A DNA stretch of 64,000 nucleotides from the NCBI RefSeq assembly GCF_025345615.1, contig NZ_JAODWD010000006.1:480410-544409 (forward strand), written 5' to 3'. Each line of letters starts with the position of its first letter. Position 1 is the stretch's first letter. The position numbers and the translations under genes are program-made. Below, piece after piece: positions 1 through 8,500 of the stretch. The DNA comes from Mycobacterium deserti (GTDB lineage: Bacteria; Actinomycetota; Actinomycetes; Mycobacteriales; Mycobacteriaceae). The notes beneath the pieces are model-generated. The model did no database searches and was not told where the DNA came from. It saw only the letters and a list, made by a program, of their open reading frames with translations.

Positions 1-2
1 TC

Positions 3-386
3 CTGCCGCCGGTGATGGGCAGCATGATCGAGTTCAGCGACGGATCGGCGCAGCGGCTGCTCTACGTGTCCGGCGATACCCTGATGGTCGACGAATTGCG
101 GGAGATACCAGTGCGTTTCGCGTCGATCGATGTCGGCGTTCTGCACCTCGGCGGAACGCGGCTGCCGTTCGGGCGGCACCTGCCATTCGGGCTGACGGTG
201 ACGATGGACGGCCGTCAGGGCGCCGACGTCGTCGAACTGCTTGACCTGCCGCGGATGATCCCGGTGCACTTCGACGACTACGGGGTGTTCGCCTCGCCGC
301 TGTCTGATTTCGTCGACGAGATGACGCGCCGCGGACTCGGTGACCGGGTCATCCGACTGGACCGCGGCGACTGCGTCACCGTCTAG
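3..386 (+). CDS. Metallo-beta-lactamase-fold hydrolase, C-terminal part
   Basis: The reading frame is already open at the left edge, so only the last ~127 residues are seen. The visible part has the alternating strands of a metallo-beta-lactamase fold (YVSGDTLM with the metal-binding Asp, then GVLHLGGTRLPFG, and MIPVHFDDYGVF with the last metal-binding His). This arrangement is typical of the UlaG-like branch used by many small metal-dependent hydrolases. The substrate cannot be told. The start and the HxHxDH motif lie outside the window. It converges on the methyltransferase gene, whose end overlaps it by 11 bases. Confidence 0.75.
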   Translation: MPPVMGSMIEFSDGSAQRLLYVSGDTLMVDELREIPVRFASIDVGVLHLGGTRLPFGRHLPFGLTVTMDGRQGADVVELLDLPRMIPVHFDDYGVFASPLSDFVDEMTRRGLGDRVIRLDRGDCVTV

Positions 387-1137
387 CGCTGGCGACGACG
401 ACCTGCGGGCTGACGAGCCCGCCGCGAAGCTCCACGTCGGCACCGGCGTGCTCGGCGAGTACCCGCAACGCCGACGGGCTGTAGGTCCGCAGCGAGCTGA
501 TCACGCCGTCGTGCACGAACGGTATCCAGGGCGCGAACGGCAGCATGGTCGCCAGGCGCACCAGGTGCAGCGGCCACGGAGGCCGCGGCAGGTCGATGAT
601 CAGCAGCTTGCCGGCCGCGCGGGTGCCGTCGGCGATCACCCGCGCCGCCAGCGACGGGGGCAGGTGGTGAAACGACAGCGCGAACACCGCCAGGTCGAAG
701 TGGCTGTCGGGAGCGTCGATGGCGGTGGCGTCCATCTTGCGGACCGTGGCTCGCGGATGTTCGCCCAGATCGCTTGCGGCCATCGCTGCCACCGACTCGG
801 CCTCGATGTCGGTGACGGTCAGCTCGGCGGTGGGGTGCCAGTCCAGCAGCTTGCGCGACAGCCCACCGTGCCCGGCGCCCAGTTCGAGGATCTTCGGATC
901 GGCGACGTCGGCGACCTCGTCGAGCGCGATGCGCGCGAAGTTCTCGGTCTGGCCGAACTTCTCGCCCGTCCACTCCAGCGCACGGATCACGCTGCGCTTG
1001 ACCCCCTCATCGACATCGTCGCGGTCCAGGTATTCCAGCCGGTCGGTCTCCAGCAGCCGGTCCAGACACGACGCGTTCGGACCGCCGCGGGGCATGCGCT
1101 CAATGTCGATAGCTTTGGAACCCATGTACGCCATCAT
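376..1137 (-). CDS. Class I SAM-dependent methyltransferase
   Basis: The protein of ~253 residues has the SAM-binding loop ILELGAGHGG at about residues 83-92, an acidic end of strand 2 (TVTDIEAES) and the post-motif LAVFALSFHHLPP, so a class I methyltransferase fold is clear. The substrate is unknown. It resembles the M. tuberculosis Rv3699-type protein near glpK. The frame is open further upstream. I chose the ATG-ATG pair at 1137 because the frame above it runs into glpK; ATG 1125 and ATG 1095 are alternatives and none has a strong ribosome site. It is divergent from glpK with only ~36 bases between. Confidence 0.75.
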   Translation of the reverse strand: MMAYMGSKAIDIERMPRGGPNASCLDRLLETDRLEYLDRDDVDEGVKRSVIRALEWTGEKFGQTENFARIALDEVADVADPKILELGAGHGGLSRKLLDWHPTAELTVTDIEAESVAAMAASDLGEHPRATVRKMDATAIDAPDSHFDLAVFALSFHHLPPSLAARVIADGTRAAGKLLIIDLPRPPWPLHLVRLATMLPFAPWIPFVHDGVISSLRTYSPSALRVLAEHAGADVELRGGLVSPQVVVASARR

Positions 1138-1173
1138 GGTCGATTGAAACCGGACAAGAAGGGGAGCACGAGA

Positions 1174-2691
1174 TTGGCCGAATTCGTCGCGGCGATCGAC
1201 CAGGGCACGACCAGTACCCGGTGCATGATCTTCGACCATGACGGCGCCGAAGTCGGCCGCCATCAGCTCGAGCACGAGCAGATCCTGCCGCAGGCCGGCT
1301 ACGTCGAGCACAATCCCGTGGAGATCTGGGAGCGCACGGCCTCGGTCGTCATGTCGGCGCTGAACAAGACGAACCTGTCGGCGACCGATCTGGCGGCGCT
1401 GGGCATCACGAATCAGCGCGAGACATCACTGGTCTGGAACCGCAAGACGGGTCGGCCGTACTTCAACGCGATCGTGTGGCAGGACACCCGCACCGACCGC
1501 ATCGCCTCGGCGCTGGATCGCGACGGCCGCGGCGACGTGATCCGGCGCAAGGCCGGGCTGCCGCCCGCGACGTACTTCTCGGCGGGCAAGGTGCAATGGA
1601 TCCTGGAGAACGTCGACGGTGTGCGCCGCGATGCCGAGAACGGCGACGCGCTCTTCGGCACCGCGGACACCTGGGTCCTGTGGAACCTGACCGGGGGACC
1701 GCGGGGCGGCGTGCACGCCATCGACGTCACCAACGCCAGTCGCACGATGCTGATGAACCTGGAGACGCTCGACTGGGACGACGAGCTGCTGTCGTTCTTC
1801 GACATTCCGCGGCAGATGCTGCCCGAAATCAAGCCGTCGTCGCTGCCCGACGCATTCGGCGTGACGCGCGACGACGGTCCGATGGGGGGCGAGGTGCCGT
1901 TGACGGGCATCCTCGGCGATCAGCAGGCCGCGATGGTGGGCCAGGTGTGCCTCGACGCCGGTGAAGCCAAGAATACTTATGGCACAGGCAATTTCCTGCT
2001 TCTGAACACCGGCGAGGAGATCGTCCGGTCGGACAACGGTCTGCTGACGACGGTCTGTTACCAGTTCGGTGACGCCAAACCCGTCTACGCGCTGGAGGGC
2101 TCGATCGCAGTCACCGGATCGGCGGTGCAGTGGCTGCGCGACCAGTTGGGCATCATCAGCGGCGCCGCCCAGAGCGAGGCGCTGGCGCGTCAGGTCGACG
2201 ACAACGGCGGCGTCTACTTCGTGCCCGCATTCTCGGGATTGTTTGCGCCGTACTGGCGTTCGGACGCCCGCGGCGCGATCGTCGGCCTGTCGCGGTACAA
2301 CACCAACGCACATCTGGCGCGCGCCACCCTGGAGGCGATCTGCTACCAGAGCCGCGACGTCGTCGACGCCATGGAAGCCGACTCCGGCGTGCATATGGAG
2401 GTGCTCAAGGTCGACGGCGGCATCACCGCCAACGACTTGTGCATGCAGATCCAGGCCGATGTGCTCGGCGTCGACGTCGTGAAGCCGGTCGTCGCCGAGA
2501 CGACCGCGCTGGGCGCGGCCTACGCCGCCGGTCTCGCGGTCGGGTTCTGGGAGAGTGCCGACGACCTGCGCGCCAACTGGCAGGAGGGCAAGCGGTGGAC
2601 GCCGTCGTGGTCTGAGGACCAGCGCTCCGAGGGCTACGCCGGGTGGCGCAAGGCGGTGCAACGCACGCTCGACTGGGTCGACGTCGAGTGA
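1174..2691 (+). CDS. glpK: Glycerol kinase
   Basis: GlpK phosphorylates glycerol to glycerol-3-phosphate with ATP in the cytoplasm, the entry step of glycerol use. The FGGY-kinase start AAIDQGTTSTRCM lies at residues ~6-18, the central GILGDQQAAMVGQ near residue 247, and NTYGTGNFLL and the C-terminal KVDGGITANDLCMQ follow. At 505 residues it has full family length. The TTG start at 1174 is preceded by AAGGGGAG at a good distance, and the first residues LAEFVAAIDQG match mycobacterial GlpK. A much longer open frame extends upstream but is the antisense of the methyltransferase gene. It ends directly at a hairpin. Confidence 0.97.
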   Translation: MAEFVAAIDQGTTSTRCMIFDHDGAEVGRHQLEHEQILPQAGYVEHNPVEIWERTASVVMSALNKTNLSATDLAALGITNQRETSLVWNRKTGRPYFNAIVWQDTRTDRIASALDRDGRGDVIRRKAGLPPATYFSAGKVQWILENVDGVRRDAENGDALFGTADTWVLWNLTGGPRGGVHAIDVTNASRTMLMNLETLDWDDELLSFFDIPRQMLPEIKPSSLPDAFGVTRDDGPMGGEVPLTGILGDQQAAMVGQVCLDAGEAKNTYGTGNFLLLNTGEEIVRSDNGLLTTVCYQFGDAKPVYALEGSIAVTGSAVQWLRDQLGIISGAAQSEALARQVDDNGGVYFVPAFSGLFAPYWRSDARGAIVGLSRYNTNAHLARATLEAICYQSRDVVDAMEADSGVHMEVLKVDGGITANDLCMQIQADVLGVDVVKPVVAETTALGAAYAAGLAVGFWESADDLRANWQEGKRWTPSWSEDQRSEGYAGWRKAVQRTLDWVDVE

Positions 2692-2740
2692 TTTGGGTGC
2701 GCAAACGATCGCTGAGCGACGGTTTGCGCACCGAAATCAC
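2688..2740. terminator. Long hairpin filling the gap between two convergent stop codons
   Basis: GTGATTT (2688-2694) pairs with AAATCAC (2734-2740), and GGTGCGCAAAC pairs with GTTTGCGCACC inside it, with one mismatch between the two blocks. The hairpin lies between the stop codon of glpK and that of the aldo/keto reductase gene and is nearly symmetric, so it can serve as a terminator in both directions. There is no U-run, which is common in mycobacteria. Confidence 0.7.
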
Positions 2741-3616
2741 CTAGGCGGCGGCTCCGTCGAGTTCGCGTTTGGTCTCCTCGTCCAGCTCGATGTCGCGCAC
2801 GGCGGTGTTCTCCTCCAGGTGGGCCACCGATGACGTGCCGGGGATCAGCAGCACATTCGGCGCGATCGACAACGTCCACGCAAGCGCGATCTGCGCGGGC
2901 GTGCGGCCGAGTTTGTCCGCCTCGCGCTGGACCGCCGGATGACCCAGCACCGGGTTCTCCGGCGTGAACGCCGAGCCCAGGGGGAAGAACGGCACGAACG
3001 CGATGCCGCGCTCGATGCACGCGTCGAGCACGGGCTGCGAAGTCCGGTCGACGAGGTTGTAGGCGTTCTGCACGCAAACGATCTCCGTGCGGTCCAACGC
3101 GATTCGCAGGTGATCGAGCGAGATGCTCGACAGCCCGATGCCACCGATCAGCCCTTCGTCACGCGCCTTGATCATCGCGGTGAGCTGACGGTCGTACAGC
3201 TCTCGGTCCACCGGGCCGACCGCACTTGCGTCACCTGCATGGATGCGGAGGTTGACCGCCGCCAGCCGGTCGGTGTCCAGAGCGCGCAGGTTCTCCTCGA
3301 TGCTGGCGCGCAACTGGTCGGGCTCCTGCGCGGGCAGCCACGCGCCCTGGTCGTCGCGATATGCGCCGACCTTGCTCACCAGCGCGAGGTCGGCGGGGTA
3401 GGGGTGCAGCGCCTCGCGGATCAGCTGGTTGGACACGTTCGGCCCATAGAACTGCGCGGTGTCGATGTGGTTGATGCCCAGTTCGATCACCCGGCGCAAT
3501 ACGGCCAGCGCTTCGTCGTGGTCGCGTGGTGGACCGAACACCCCGGGCCCGGGTAGTTGCATGGCGCCGTAGCCGACGCGGCCGACGTGGAACGAGCCCA
3601 GCGGGAAGGTCTGCAT
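2741..3616 (-). CDS. Aldo/keto reductase family oxidoreductase
   Basis: This is a ~291-residue NADPH-dependent aldo/keto reductase. It shows the family's N-terminal GYGAMQLPGPGVFG, the catalytic Asp-Tyr region NHIDTAQFYGPN, Lys in LALVSKVGAY, the RxSIEENLRALDTDR signature, and the C-terminal cofactor site LIPGTSSVAHLEEN. Such enzymes reduce aldehydes and ketones; the physiological substrate is not visible. ATG 3616 is taken as start (GGA seven bases before it); a TTG two codons upstream is also possible. It stands alone on the minus strand, converging on glpK. Confidence 0.9.
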   Translation of the reverse strand: MQTFPLGSFHVGRVGYGAMQLPGPGVFGPPRDHDEALAVLRRVIELGINHIDTAQFYGPNVSNQLIREALHPYPADLALVSKVGAYRDDQGAWLPAQEPDQLRASIEENLRALDTDRLAAVNLRIHAGDASAVGPVDRELYDRQLTAMIKARDEGLIGGIGLSSISLDHLRIALDRTEIVCVQNAYNLVDRTSQPVLDACIERGIAFVPFFPLGSAFTPENPVLGHPAVQREADKLGRTPAQIALAWTLSIAPNVLLIPGTSSVAHLEENTAVRDIELDEETKRELDGAAA

Positions 3617-3654
3617 GTTCAATCCGTACGCCCTTCCCGCCGGACTTATTCCGC

Positions 3655-4332
3655 CTACTCCGCCTCGCCGAGAATGCCGTAGATCTCGCGGCGCGCGTTG
3701 TTGACGATGTCGACGATGCGCTGCTGCTGCTCTTCGCTGGTGGTGTATGCCGACTGTGCGACGGCGCCCATCAGCTGTGCGACGGAGCTGCGCAGGTTGG
3801 CGTGGCCAGGTTCGACATCATCGGTGATCTGCTCCCATGGGGCGGTCGCGATGGCGTCGGCTGCGGTGCGCCCGTCGTCGGTCAACTCGAAAAGCTTCTT
3901 GCTGCCGTCGCTTTCGCGCGCCACCAGCAGCCCCTCGTCGACGAGCAGTTGCAGCGTCGGATAGACCGAGCCGGGGCTGGGCCGCCAGAGGTTCTGGCTG
4001 CGTGCGGCGATCTCCTGGATCATCTCGTAGCCGTGCATGGGCCGCTCGGCGAGCAGTTTGAGAAGTGCGGCGCGCACGTCACCGCGCCTGCCCCGGCCAC
4101 CACGACGGCCACCGCGGCCGCCGGGTCCGAAGCCGAAGCCACCGCGCGGGTCGAAGCCGAACTCGAAACCACGACCGCCGGGACCGAAGGCGAAGTTGCC
4201 GCCGGCATGGTCGCGGATGTGCTCGCGGAACTCGCGGCGCGCCTGGCGGCGCTGCTGGTGAAATGCCCGCCTGTCGCCGGGGGCGAAGCCGAAGCCGAAG
4301 CCGCCGGGCGGCGGCGTGAATGGGTTGGTCAT
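3655..4332 (-). CDS. PadR-family regulator with Phe-Gly-rich N-terminal extension
   Basis: The C-terminal ~125 residues are a PadR winged-helix domain: VRAALLKLLAERPMHGYEM, then SPGSVYPTLQLLVDEGLL and the beta-wing SDGSKKLFELTDDG, followed by a helical dimerisation tail. The first ~95 residues are low complexity, with repeated GFGFG, FAFGP, FEFGF and GRGGRRGGRGRRG blocks. Such tails occur in some actinobacterial PadR proteins and their job is unknown. The ATG at 4332 is the only sensible start because the open frame above it belongs to antisense DNA. A matching palindrome lies 38 bases upstream, so it probably represses itself. Its other targets are unknown. Confidence 0.88.
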   Translation of the reverse strand: MTNPFTPPPGGFGFGFAPGDRRAFHQQRRQARREFREHIRDHAGGNFAFGPGGRGFEFGFDPRGGFGFGPGGRGGRRGGRGRRGDVRAALLKLLAERPMHGYEMIQEIAARSQNLWRPSPGSVYPTLQLLVDEGLLVARESDGSKKLFELTDDGRTAADAIATAPWEQITDDVEPGHANLRSSVAQLMGAVAQSAYTTSEEQQQRIVDIVNNARREIYGILGEAE

Positions 4333-4369
4333 GTGTGTTCCTTCGTTGTGCAGGAAGCACTCGGTGCGC

Positions 4370-4396
4370 TTCCGATACGTTGACGATATATCGGAA
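4370..4396. promoter_or_regulatory. Palindromic operator upstream of the first PadR gene
   Basis: TTCCGATA (4370-4377) and TATCGGAA (4389-4396) form an inverted repeat with an 11-base spacer, and CGATATATCG (4384-4393) is itself a perfect palindrome. The site is just upstream of the PadR start at 4332. AT-centred palindromes of this type are usual PadR binding sites, so autoregulation is inferred. Confidence 0.6.
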
Positions 4397-4438
4397 ACTA
4401 TCGCGATGCAACGTCGTGCGCAGCGCGTTGGGTCACGA

Positions 4439-4975
4439 CTACCGCAGTCGTCCTCCATCTCGCCGGTCGATCGCGTCGACGACCCAGCGGGCCCATTCGG
4501 CTTCCATTGCGCCCAGGCGTAGTCCGTACTCCAGCGCCGCGCGTCCGTAGAAGAGCCCGTCGTCATCGGCCCATTCGATCGAATCCCGCAGTAGCCCAAG
4601 ACGTTCGACTTCGGCATCGGCGTGTTCGGCCATGGACACCATGTGTGCGCGTGCCTGCTCGGGCGGAAGCGCGCCGAGCAAAAACACCCGCAGCAGGCCG
4701 GGACTGCGGAAGGGTGGATCGTCATGAGGATTGGCCACCCAGCTCCGCAGCTCCTCACGGCCGGCGTCGGTGATCCGGTACTCCTTGCGGCCCCGCGGCC
4801 CGATATCGGAAACCTCGATGAGCCCCGCGTCGGCGAGCTTGTTGAGCTCGCCGTAGAGCTGGCTCTGCGTCGCCGGCCACACGTTGGCCAGCGACTTCTC
4901 GAAATGCCGCAGCAGGTCGTATCCACTGCCCGGTTCGTTGGCCAGCAGCCCCAAGGCGGCGATCCGCAGACTCAC
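4439..4975 (-). CDS. PadR-family regulator, short form with Vir_act_alpha C-terminal domain
   Basis: This 178-residue protein has an N-terminal PadR winged helix (LRIAALGLLANEPGSGYDL, then ATQSQLYGELNKLADAGLI and the wing RGRKEYRITDAG) and an alpha-helical C-terminal dimerisation domain with LLGALPPEQARAHM. The GTG at 4975 is chosen because family members begin at VSLRIAALG; upstream codons overlap the operator. It is divergent from the carotenoid oxygenase gene with ~77 bases between, and three palindromic sites sit in that gap. It is therefore probably the local repressor of that gene and of itself. Confidence 0.88.
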   Translation of the reverse strand: MSLRIAALGLLANEPGSGYDLLRHFEKSLANVWPATQSQLYGELNKLADAGLIEVSDIGPRGRKEYRITDAGREELRSWVANPHDDPPFRSPGLLRVFLLGALPPEQARAHMVSMAEHADAEVERLGLLRDSIEWADDDGLFYGRAALEYGLRLGAMEAEWARWVVDAIDRRDGGRLR

Positions 4976-4997
4976 TGCGTGATAGTAACTCCACCAT

Positions 4998-5035
4998 TGA
5001 CATGTCAGTAGCGACATGTCAGATTAGACACGTCG
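4998..5035. promoter_or_regulatory. Three palindromic decamers spaced by 14 bp (PadR operator array)
   Basis: TGACATGTCA (4998-5007), CGACATGTCA (5012-5021) and AGACACGTCG (5026-5035) repeat with an exact 14-bp period. Each contains GACAnGTC. The array lies between the GTG of the PadR gene (4975) and the ATG of the carotenoid oxygenase gene (5053), where it would cover both promoters. Confidence 0.65.
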
Positions 5036-5052
5036 AGCGATTGGAGCATCGA

Positions 5053-6381
5053 ATGACCGACACCACTGACTCAACCCTCTTCGGCACCGGCCAGTTCTTC
5101 GAGAAGGGCAACTATGCGCCGGTCGCTGACGAACTGAGCGAAGAAGACCTGCCCGTCGAAGGTGCGATCCCCGCGGAGCTCAACGGGTGGTACCTGCGCA
5201 ACGGCCCGAACCCGCGGCAGCCGACCGCGCACTGGTTCACCGGCGACGGCATGATCCATGGCGTCCGGATCGAGGGCGGCCGCGCCGCCTGGTACCGCAA
5301 CCGCTGGGTGCGCACGGAGTCGTTCATCGAGGACTTTCCTGTGTACAACGCAGACGGCACCCGCAATCTGCGGTCCAGCGTCGCCAACACGCACATCGTC
5401 AACCACGCCGGCAAGACGCTCGCGCTTGTCGAGTCGTCGTTGCCGTACGAGATCTCCAATGATCTCGAGACGTTGGGCGCCTACGACTTCGGCGGCAAGC
5501 TGGTCGACTCGATGACCGCGCACCCCAAGATCTGCCCGACCACCGGCGAACTGCATTTCTTCGGTTACGGCAATATCTTTCAGCCGCACGTCACCTATCA
5601 CCGAGCCGGCGCCGACGGCGAGTTGACCATCAACCGGCCGCTCGAAGTTCCGGCGCTGACGATGATGCACGACTTCGCGCTGACCGCGAATCACGTGGTG
5701 TTCATGGATTTGCCGATCGTATTCAGTCTCGAGGTCGCCATGAGCGGCGGCGACATGCCCTATCGCTGGGACGACGGCTACGGCGCCCGGCTCGGTGTCC
5801 TTCGTCGCGACGATCCATACGGCGAAGTGCGGTGGTTCGACATCGACCCGTGCTACGTCTTCCATGTCGCCAACGCCTACGACGTCGGCAACTCACTTGT
5901 GCTGCAAGCCGTTCGCTATCCCGAATTATGGCGCGACACCAGCGGGTTCGAGGCCGACGGGGTGCTGTGGAGTTGGACGATCGACCTGCAGACGGGCGAG
6001 GTCGACGAGCGTCAACTCGACGATCGTGCGGTGGAGTTTCCCCGCATCGACGACCGGCTGGCGACGCTGCCCGCGCGCTATACGGTTTCGGTCGGTGATG
6101 CCAACTGGGTGCGTTACGACCTTGGCACCGGCGATGCGGTCGAGCATCGGTTCGGTTCAGTCGACGCCCCGGGCGGTCCGGGGGAGGCGGTCTTCGTGCC
6201 GGGGGCGGGGCCGGCCGACGAGAGCAGCGGTTACTACCTTGGCTACGTCTACGATCCCACCCGGGACGGCAGCGACCTCGTGATCGTCGACGCGTCCGAT
6301 TTCGCGGGCGATCCAGTCGTCAGAATCAAATTGCCACAACGTGTTCCGTACGGGTTCCATGGAAACTGGATCGCCGATTGA
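5053..6381 (+). CDS. Carotenoid cleavage oxygenase family protein
   Basis: This 442-residue protein belongs to the family that includes carotenoid and stilbene dioxygenases, which split a double bond of a polyene or stilbene using Fe(II) and O2. Four conserved His ligands are visible in TAHPKIC (~157), MMHDFALT (~206), CYVFHVANAYD (~271) and the C-terminal YGFHGNWIAD (~435). The start MTDTTDSTLFG at 5053 has GGAG nine bases upstream. Mycobacteria have related enzymes (Rv0654, Rv0913c). The substrate is not known, and the neighbours give no carotenoid synthesis genes. The PadR operator array upstream suggests induction by an aromatic or apolar ligand. Confidence 0.92.
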   Translation: MTDTTDSTLFGTGQFFEKGNYAPVADELSEEDLPVEGAIPAELNGWYLRNGPNPRQPTAHWFTGDGMIHGVRIEGGRAAWYRNRWVRTESFIEDFPVYNADGTRNLRSSVANTHIVNHAGKTLALVESSLPYEISNDLETLGAYDFGGKLVDSMTAHPKICPTTGELHFFGYGNIFQPHVTYHRAGADGELTINRPLEVPALTMMHDFALTANHVVFMDLPIVFSLEVAMSGGDMPYRWDDGYGARLGVLRRDDPYGEVRWFDIDPCYVFHVANAYDVGNSLVLQAVRYPELWRDTSGFEADGVLWSWTIDLQTGEVDERQLDDRAVEFPRIDDRLATLPARYTVSVGDANWVRYDLGTGDAVEHRFGSVDAPGGPGEAVFVPGAGPADESSGYYLGYVYDPTRDGSDLVIVDASDFAGDPVVRIKLPQRVPYGFHGNWIAD

Positions 6382-6819
6382 CGTCCGCAGAACGGTCGAT
6401 CGGCCCCGGGGCGGCGATGAGAGGCAAGCGCTGCTCTGTTGAACGCCGGGGTTGAGCCCCTCATCGCCCTGCAGAGGACGACCACAACCCTGGTCCGCAT
6501 GCCCAATGCAAGTCTCAATCTCCGCGAATCGTGCTTGGGTTCCCGTAATTCGCAGGCAGTTCGGTAGAGCAGCGCGCAACCCCTCGCTACGCGCGTGTCA
6601 CCGTCGGGGCATTGATGCGTGACAGACAGGGCCGGTACATGGTCATCCGGTGGAATCATGAGCGCCAAATGGTCGGCTCGAGCTGATGCTCTGCAGTGTC
6701 AGCGGCTCAGAGCGGCTGCCAGCGCCCCGACCGGGCTGCGGTTTCAACGTCTGTCACGTTAGCAGAGTCAGTTGCCGCCGCACCAGACCGGGCGACGCAG
6801 ACAGGCAAATTCGCCTGTG
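6382..6819. other. 438-base gap with one inverted repeat, otherwise nothing recognised
   Basis: No reading frame here looks like a protein. The only structure is GGCGATGAG (6413-6421) facing CTCATCGCC (6460-6468), with a GGGG...CCCC mini-hairpin just inside the right arm. It lies 32 bases after the carotenoid oxygenase stop and could act as its terminator. The rest shows no RNA gene, repeat or insertion sequence that I can see. Confidence 0.4.
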
Positions 6820-7776
6820 TCACAGTGCTTTCAACGTGTCTGCATGCGTGGTGCTGGCGCGGTGTGTGTTCGGGCTGATCCCGTACGCGCGCTTGAATGC
6901 GCTACTCAACGCGAACGGGGTGCTGTATCCGACCTGGTGGGCCACCGCGGCGATCGTCGCCTGACTCGACCGCAGCAGATCCGCCGCAAGGGCGAGCCGC
7001 CAGCCCGTCAGGAACGCAATCGGCGGTTCCCCCACCTGGTCGGTGAACCTGCGTGCGAACATCGCGCGTGAACACCCAACGGCCGCGGCGAGATTGGCGA
7101 CCGTCCACGGTCGGGCGGGGTCGTTGTAGATCAACTTCAGCGCCGGGCCGACGATGGGGTCCTGCTCGGCCAGCCACCAAGTCGGCGCATTGCCATCACG
7201 GTCGAACCAGGCGCGCAGCACGGCGATCAGCAGCACGTCGAGCAACCGGTCGAGGTACGCCTCCTGGCCGGCGCCGTCGCAGCCGGCCTCCACGGCGAGC
7301 AGGTCGACCAGCGGCGTGTCCCACTCGTCGGCGCGCAGCACGAGCACCGAGGGCAGCGCGTCGAGCAGTCGCTCGCTGACCTCGCTTCGCCCCTCGTAGA
7401 CGCAGATGACCGACCTCGTCGCGCCCGCCGGGCTGTTGCCCCACGTCCGCACGCCTATCGCCATCTCGAACGTCAACGTCTCGCCCGACAGCGTGGTGCA
7501 CCGCTGGCCGGGGTGGATCACGATCATCGGCGTGGTGCCGGGATCGTCGGCGTAGACGTATTGCTGGGTGCCGCGGGCAAGGGCGACGTCACCGGGACGC
7601 AGGGCGACGGTGCCACTCTCCTCGCCGACGATCGCAGCGGTGCCGTGCGTCTGACAGATCAACGTCAGCGGCGACTCGTCACGGATGCTGATCGACCACG
7701 GCGGATCCATCATCATCCGCAGCACGAACGCGCCCCGTGCGCGCACTCCGTCGAGCAGGCCGACAACGGCGTCCAC
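6820..7776 (-). CDS. AraC-family transcription regulator with cupin sensor domain
   Basis: A 318-residue regulator. The N-terminal half is the cupin-like sensor domain of the AraC subgroup found next to redox genes (RGAFVLRMMMDPPW, LRPGDVALARGTQQYVY). The last ~100 residues are the double helix-turn-helix: WTVANLAAAVGCSRAMFARRF and AAVAHQVGYSTPFALSSAFKRAYG, followed by SPNTHR. The GTG at 7776 lies 9 bases after the TetR gene stop on the same strand, so the two regulators probably share a transcript. The ligand and targets are unknown. Confidence 0.9.
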   Translation of the reverse strand: MDAVVGLLDGVRARGAFVLRMMMDPPWSISIRDESPLTLICQTHGTAAIVGEESGTVALRPGDVALARGTQQYVYADDPGTTPMIVIHPGQRCTTLSGETLTFEMAIGVRTWGNSPAGATRSVICVYEGRSEVSERLLDALPSVLVLRADEWDTPLVDLLAVEAGCDGAGQEAYLDRLLDVLLIAVLRAWFDRDGNAPTWWLAEQDPIVGPALKLIYNDPARPWTVANLAAAVGCSRAMFARRFTDQVGEPPIAFLTGWRLALAADLLRSSQATIAAVAHQVGYSTPFALSSAFKRAYGISPNTHRASTTHADTLKAL

Positions 7777-7785
7777 GCCGGAAGC

Positions 7786-8430
7786 CTAACGCCGCTCCGG
7801 GCGGTGAGCGGCGAGGAACACCTCCACCGCCGCGCGTGCGTGGGCGCCGACGTCCAGCCTCGCCAACACCGGCGCCGCCCCGTAGAACAACGCCTGGTCC
7901 ATCGGCCTGCCGATCACGAGAAACGCGAAGTGCTCAGCGGCCGCGGCGGGTTCCGGGGCGTGCAGAATTCCGCGGTCGTGCAGGCGGGCAAAGGCATCGG
8001 CCAGTGTCGCGAGCGTACGAGCGGGCGCGTTGTCGTAATAGAACTCGGCCAGCTCGGGTAGTCGGTGCGCTTCGGAAATCACCAGACGGCGCAACTGCAC
8101 GAGGTGGTCGTCGAGCACGGCCCGTAGGTACTGCATCGCGAGCGCGGTCAGGCCCGCCTCGATGTCGTCGGTTTCGGCCAGCTGGCCGACGCGGCGGCCG
8201 AAGACGGCCACGACGGACTCCATCTCGTGGGCGACGATCGCGAACAGCAGAGCTCGCTTCTCGCCGAAATGCTTGTAGACGGTCTGTTTGGACACCTCGG
8301 CCGATGCCGCCACCTGGTCCATGCTGGTTCCGCCATAGCCGTGGCGCAGGAACAGCTGACGGCCCGCCTCCAGGATGGTCTGCCGCTTGTGCGCCGACCG
8401 GATCGGTCGCGAAGCCTGCTCCATCGTCAC
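7786..8430 (-). CDS. TetR/AcrR-family repressor
   Basis: A 214-residue one-domain repressor. The N-terminal helix-turn-helix is clear: ILEAGRQLFLRHGYGGTSMDQ, then AEVSKQTVYKHFGEKRALLF at about residues 48-67. The C-terminal region resembles the AefR-like TetR group that senses small hydrophobic compounds. It is divergent from the DUF998 membrane protein gene, and a perfect ACTAGA-N3-TCTAGT palindrome lies in the 70-base gap. It most likely represses that gene and itself. Confidence 0.92.
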   Translation of the reverse strand: MTMEQASRPIRSAHKRQTILEAGRQLFLRHGYGGTSMDQVAASAEVSKQTVYKHFGEKRALLFAIVAHEMESVVAVFGRRVGQLAETDDIEAGLTALAMQYLRAVLDDHLVQLRRLVISEAHRLPELAEFYYDNAPARTLATLADAFARLHDRGILHAPEPAAAAEHFAFLVIGRPMDQALFYGAAPVLARLDVGAHARAAVEVFLAAHRPERR

Positions 8431-8448
8431 CTCGATGAGTTTTCGAGT

Positions 8449-8463
8449 ACTAGACAGTCTAGT
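8449..8463. promoter_or_regulatory. TetR operator, palindrome ACTAGACAGTCTAGT
   Basis: The 15-base sequence is a perfect 6-3-6 palindrome and sits between the start codon of the TetR gene (8430) and the ATG of the DUF998 gene (8501), where promoters of both must lie. Confidence 0.65.
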
Positions 8464-8500
8464 TCTCTGAAGAGACTTTCACACGCCTGGGAGGCACATC

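Noticed and set aside
340..1173. Long N-terminal extension of glycerol kinase
   Set aside because: The frame is open but is the antisense of the methyltransferase gene; the kinase begins at the TTG with a ribosome site.
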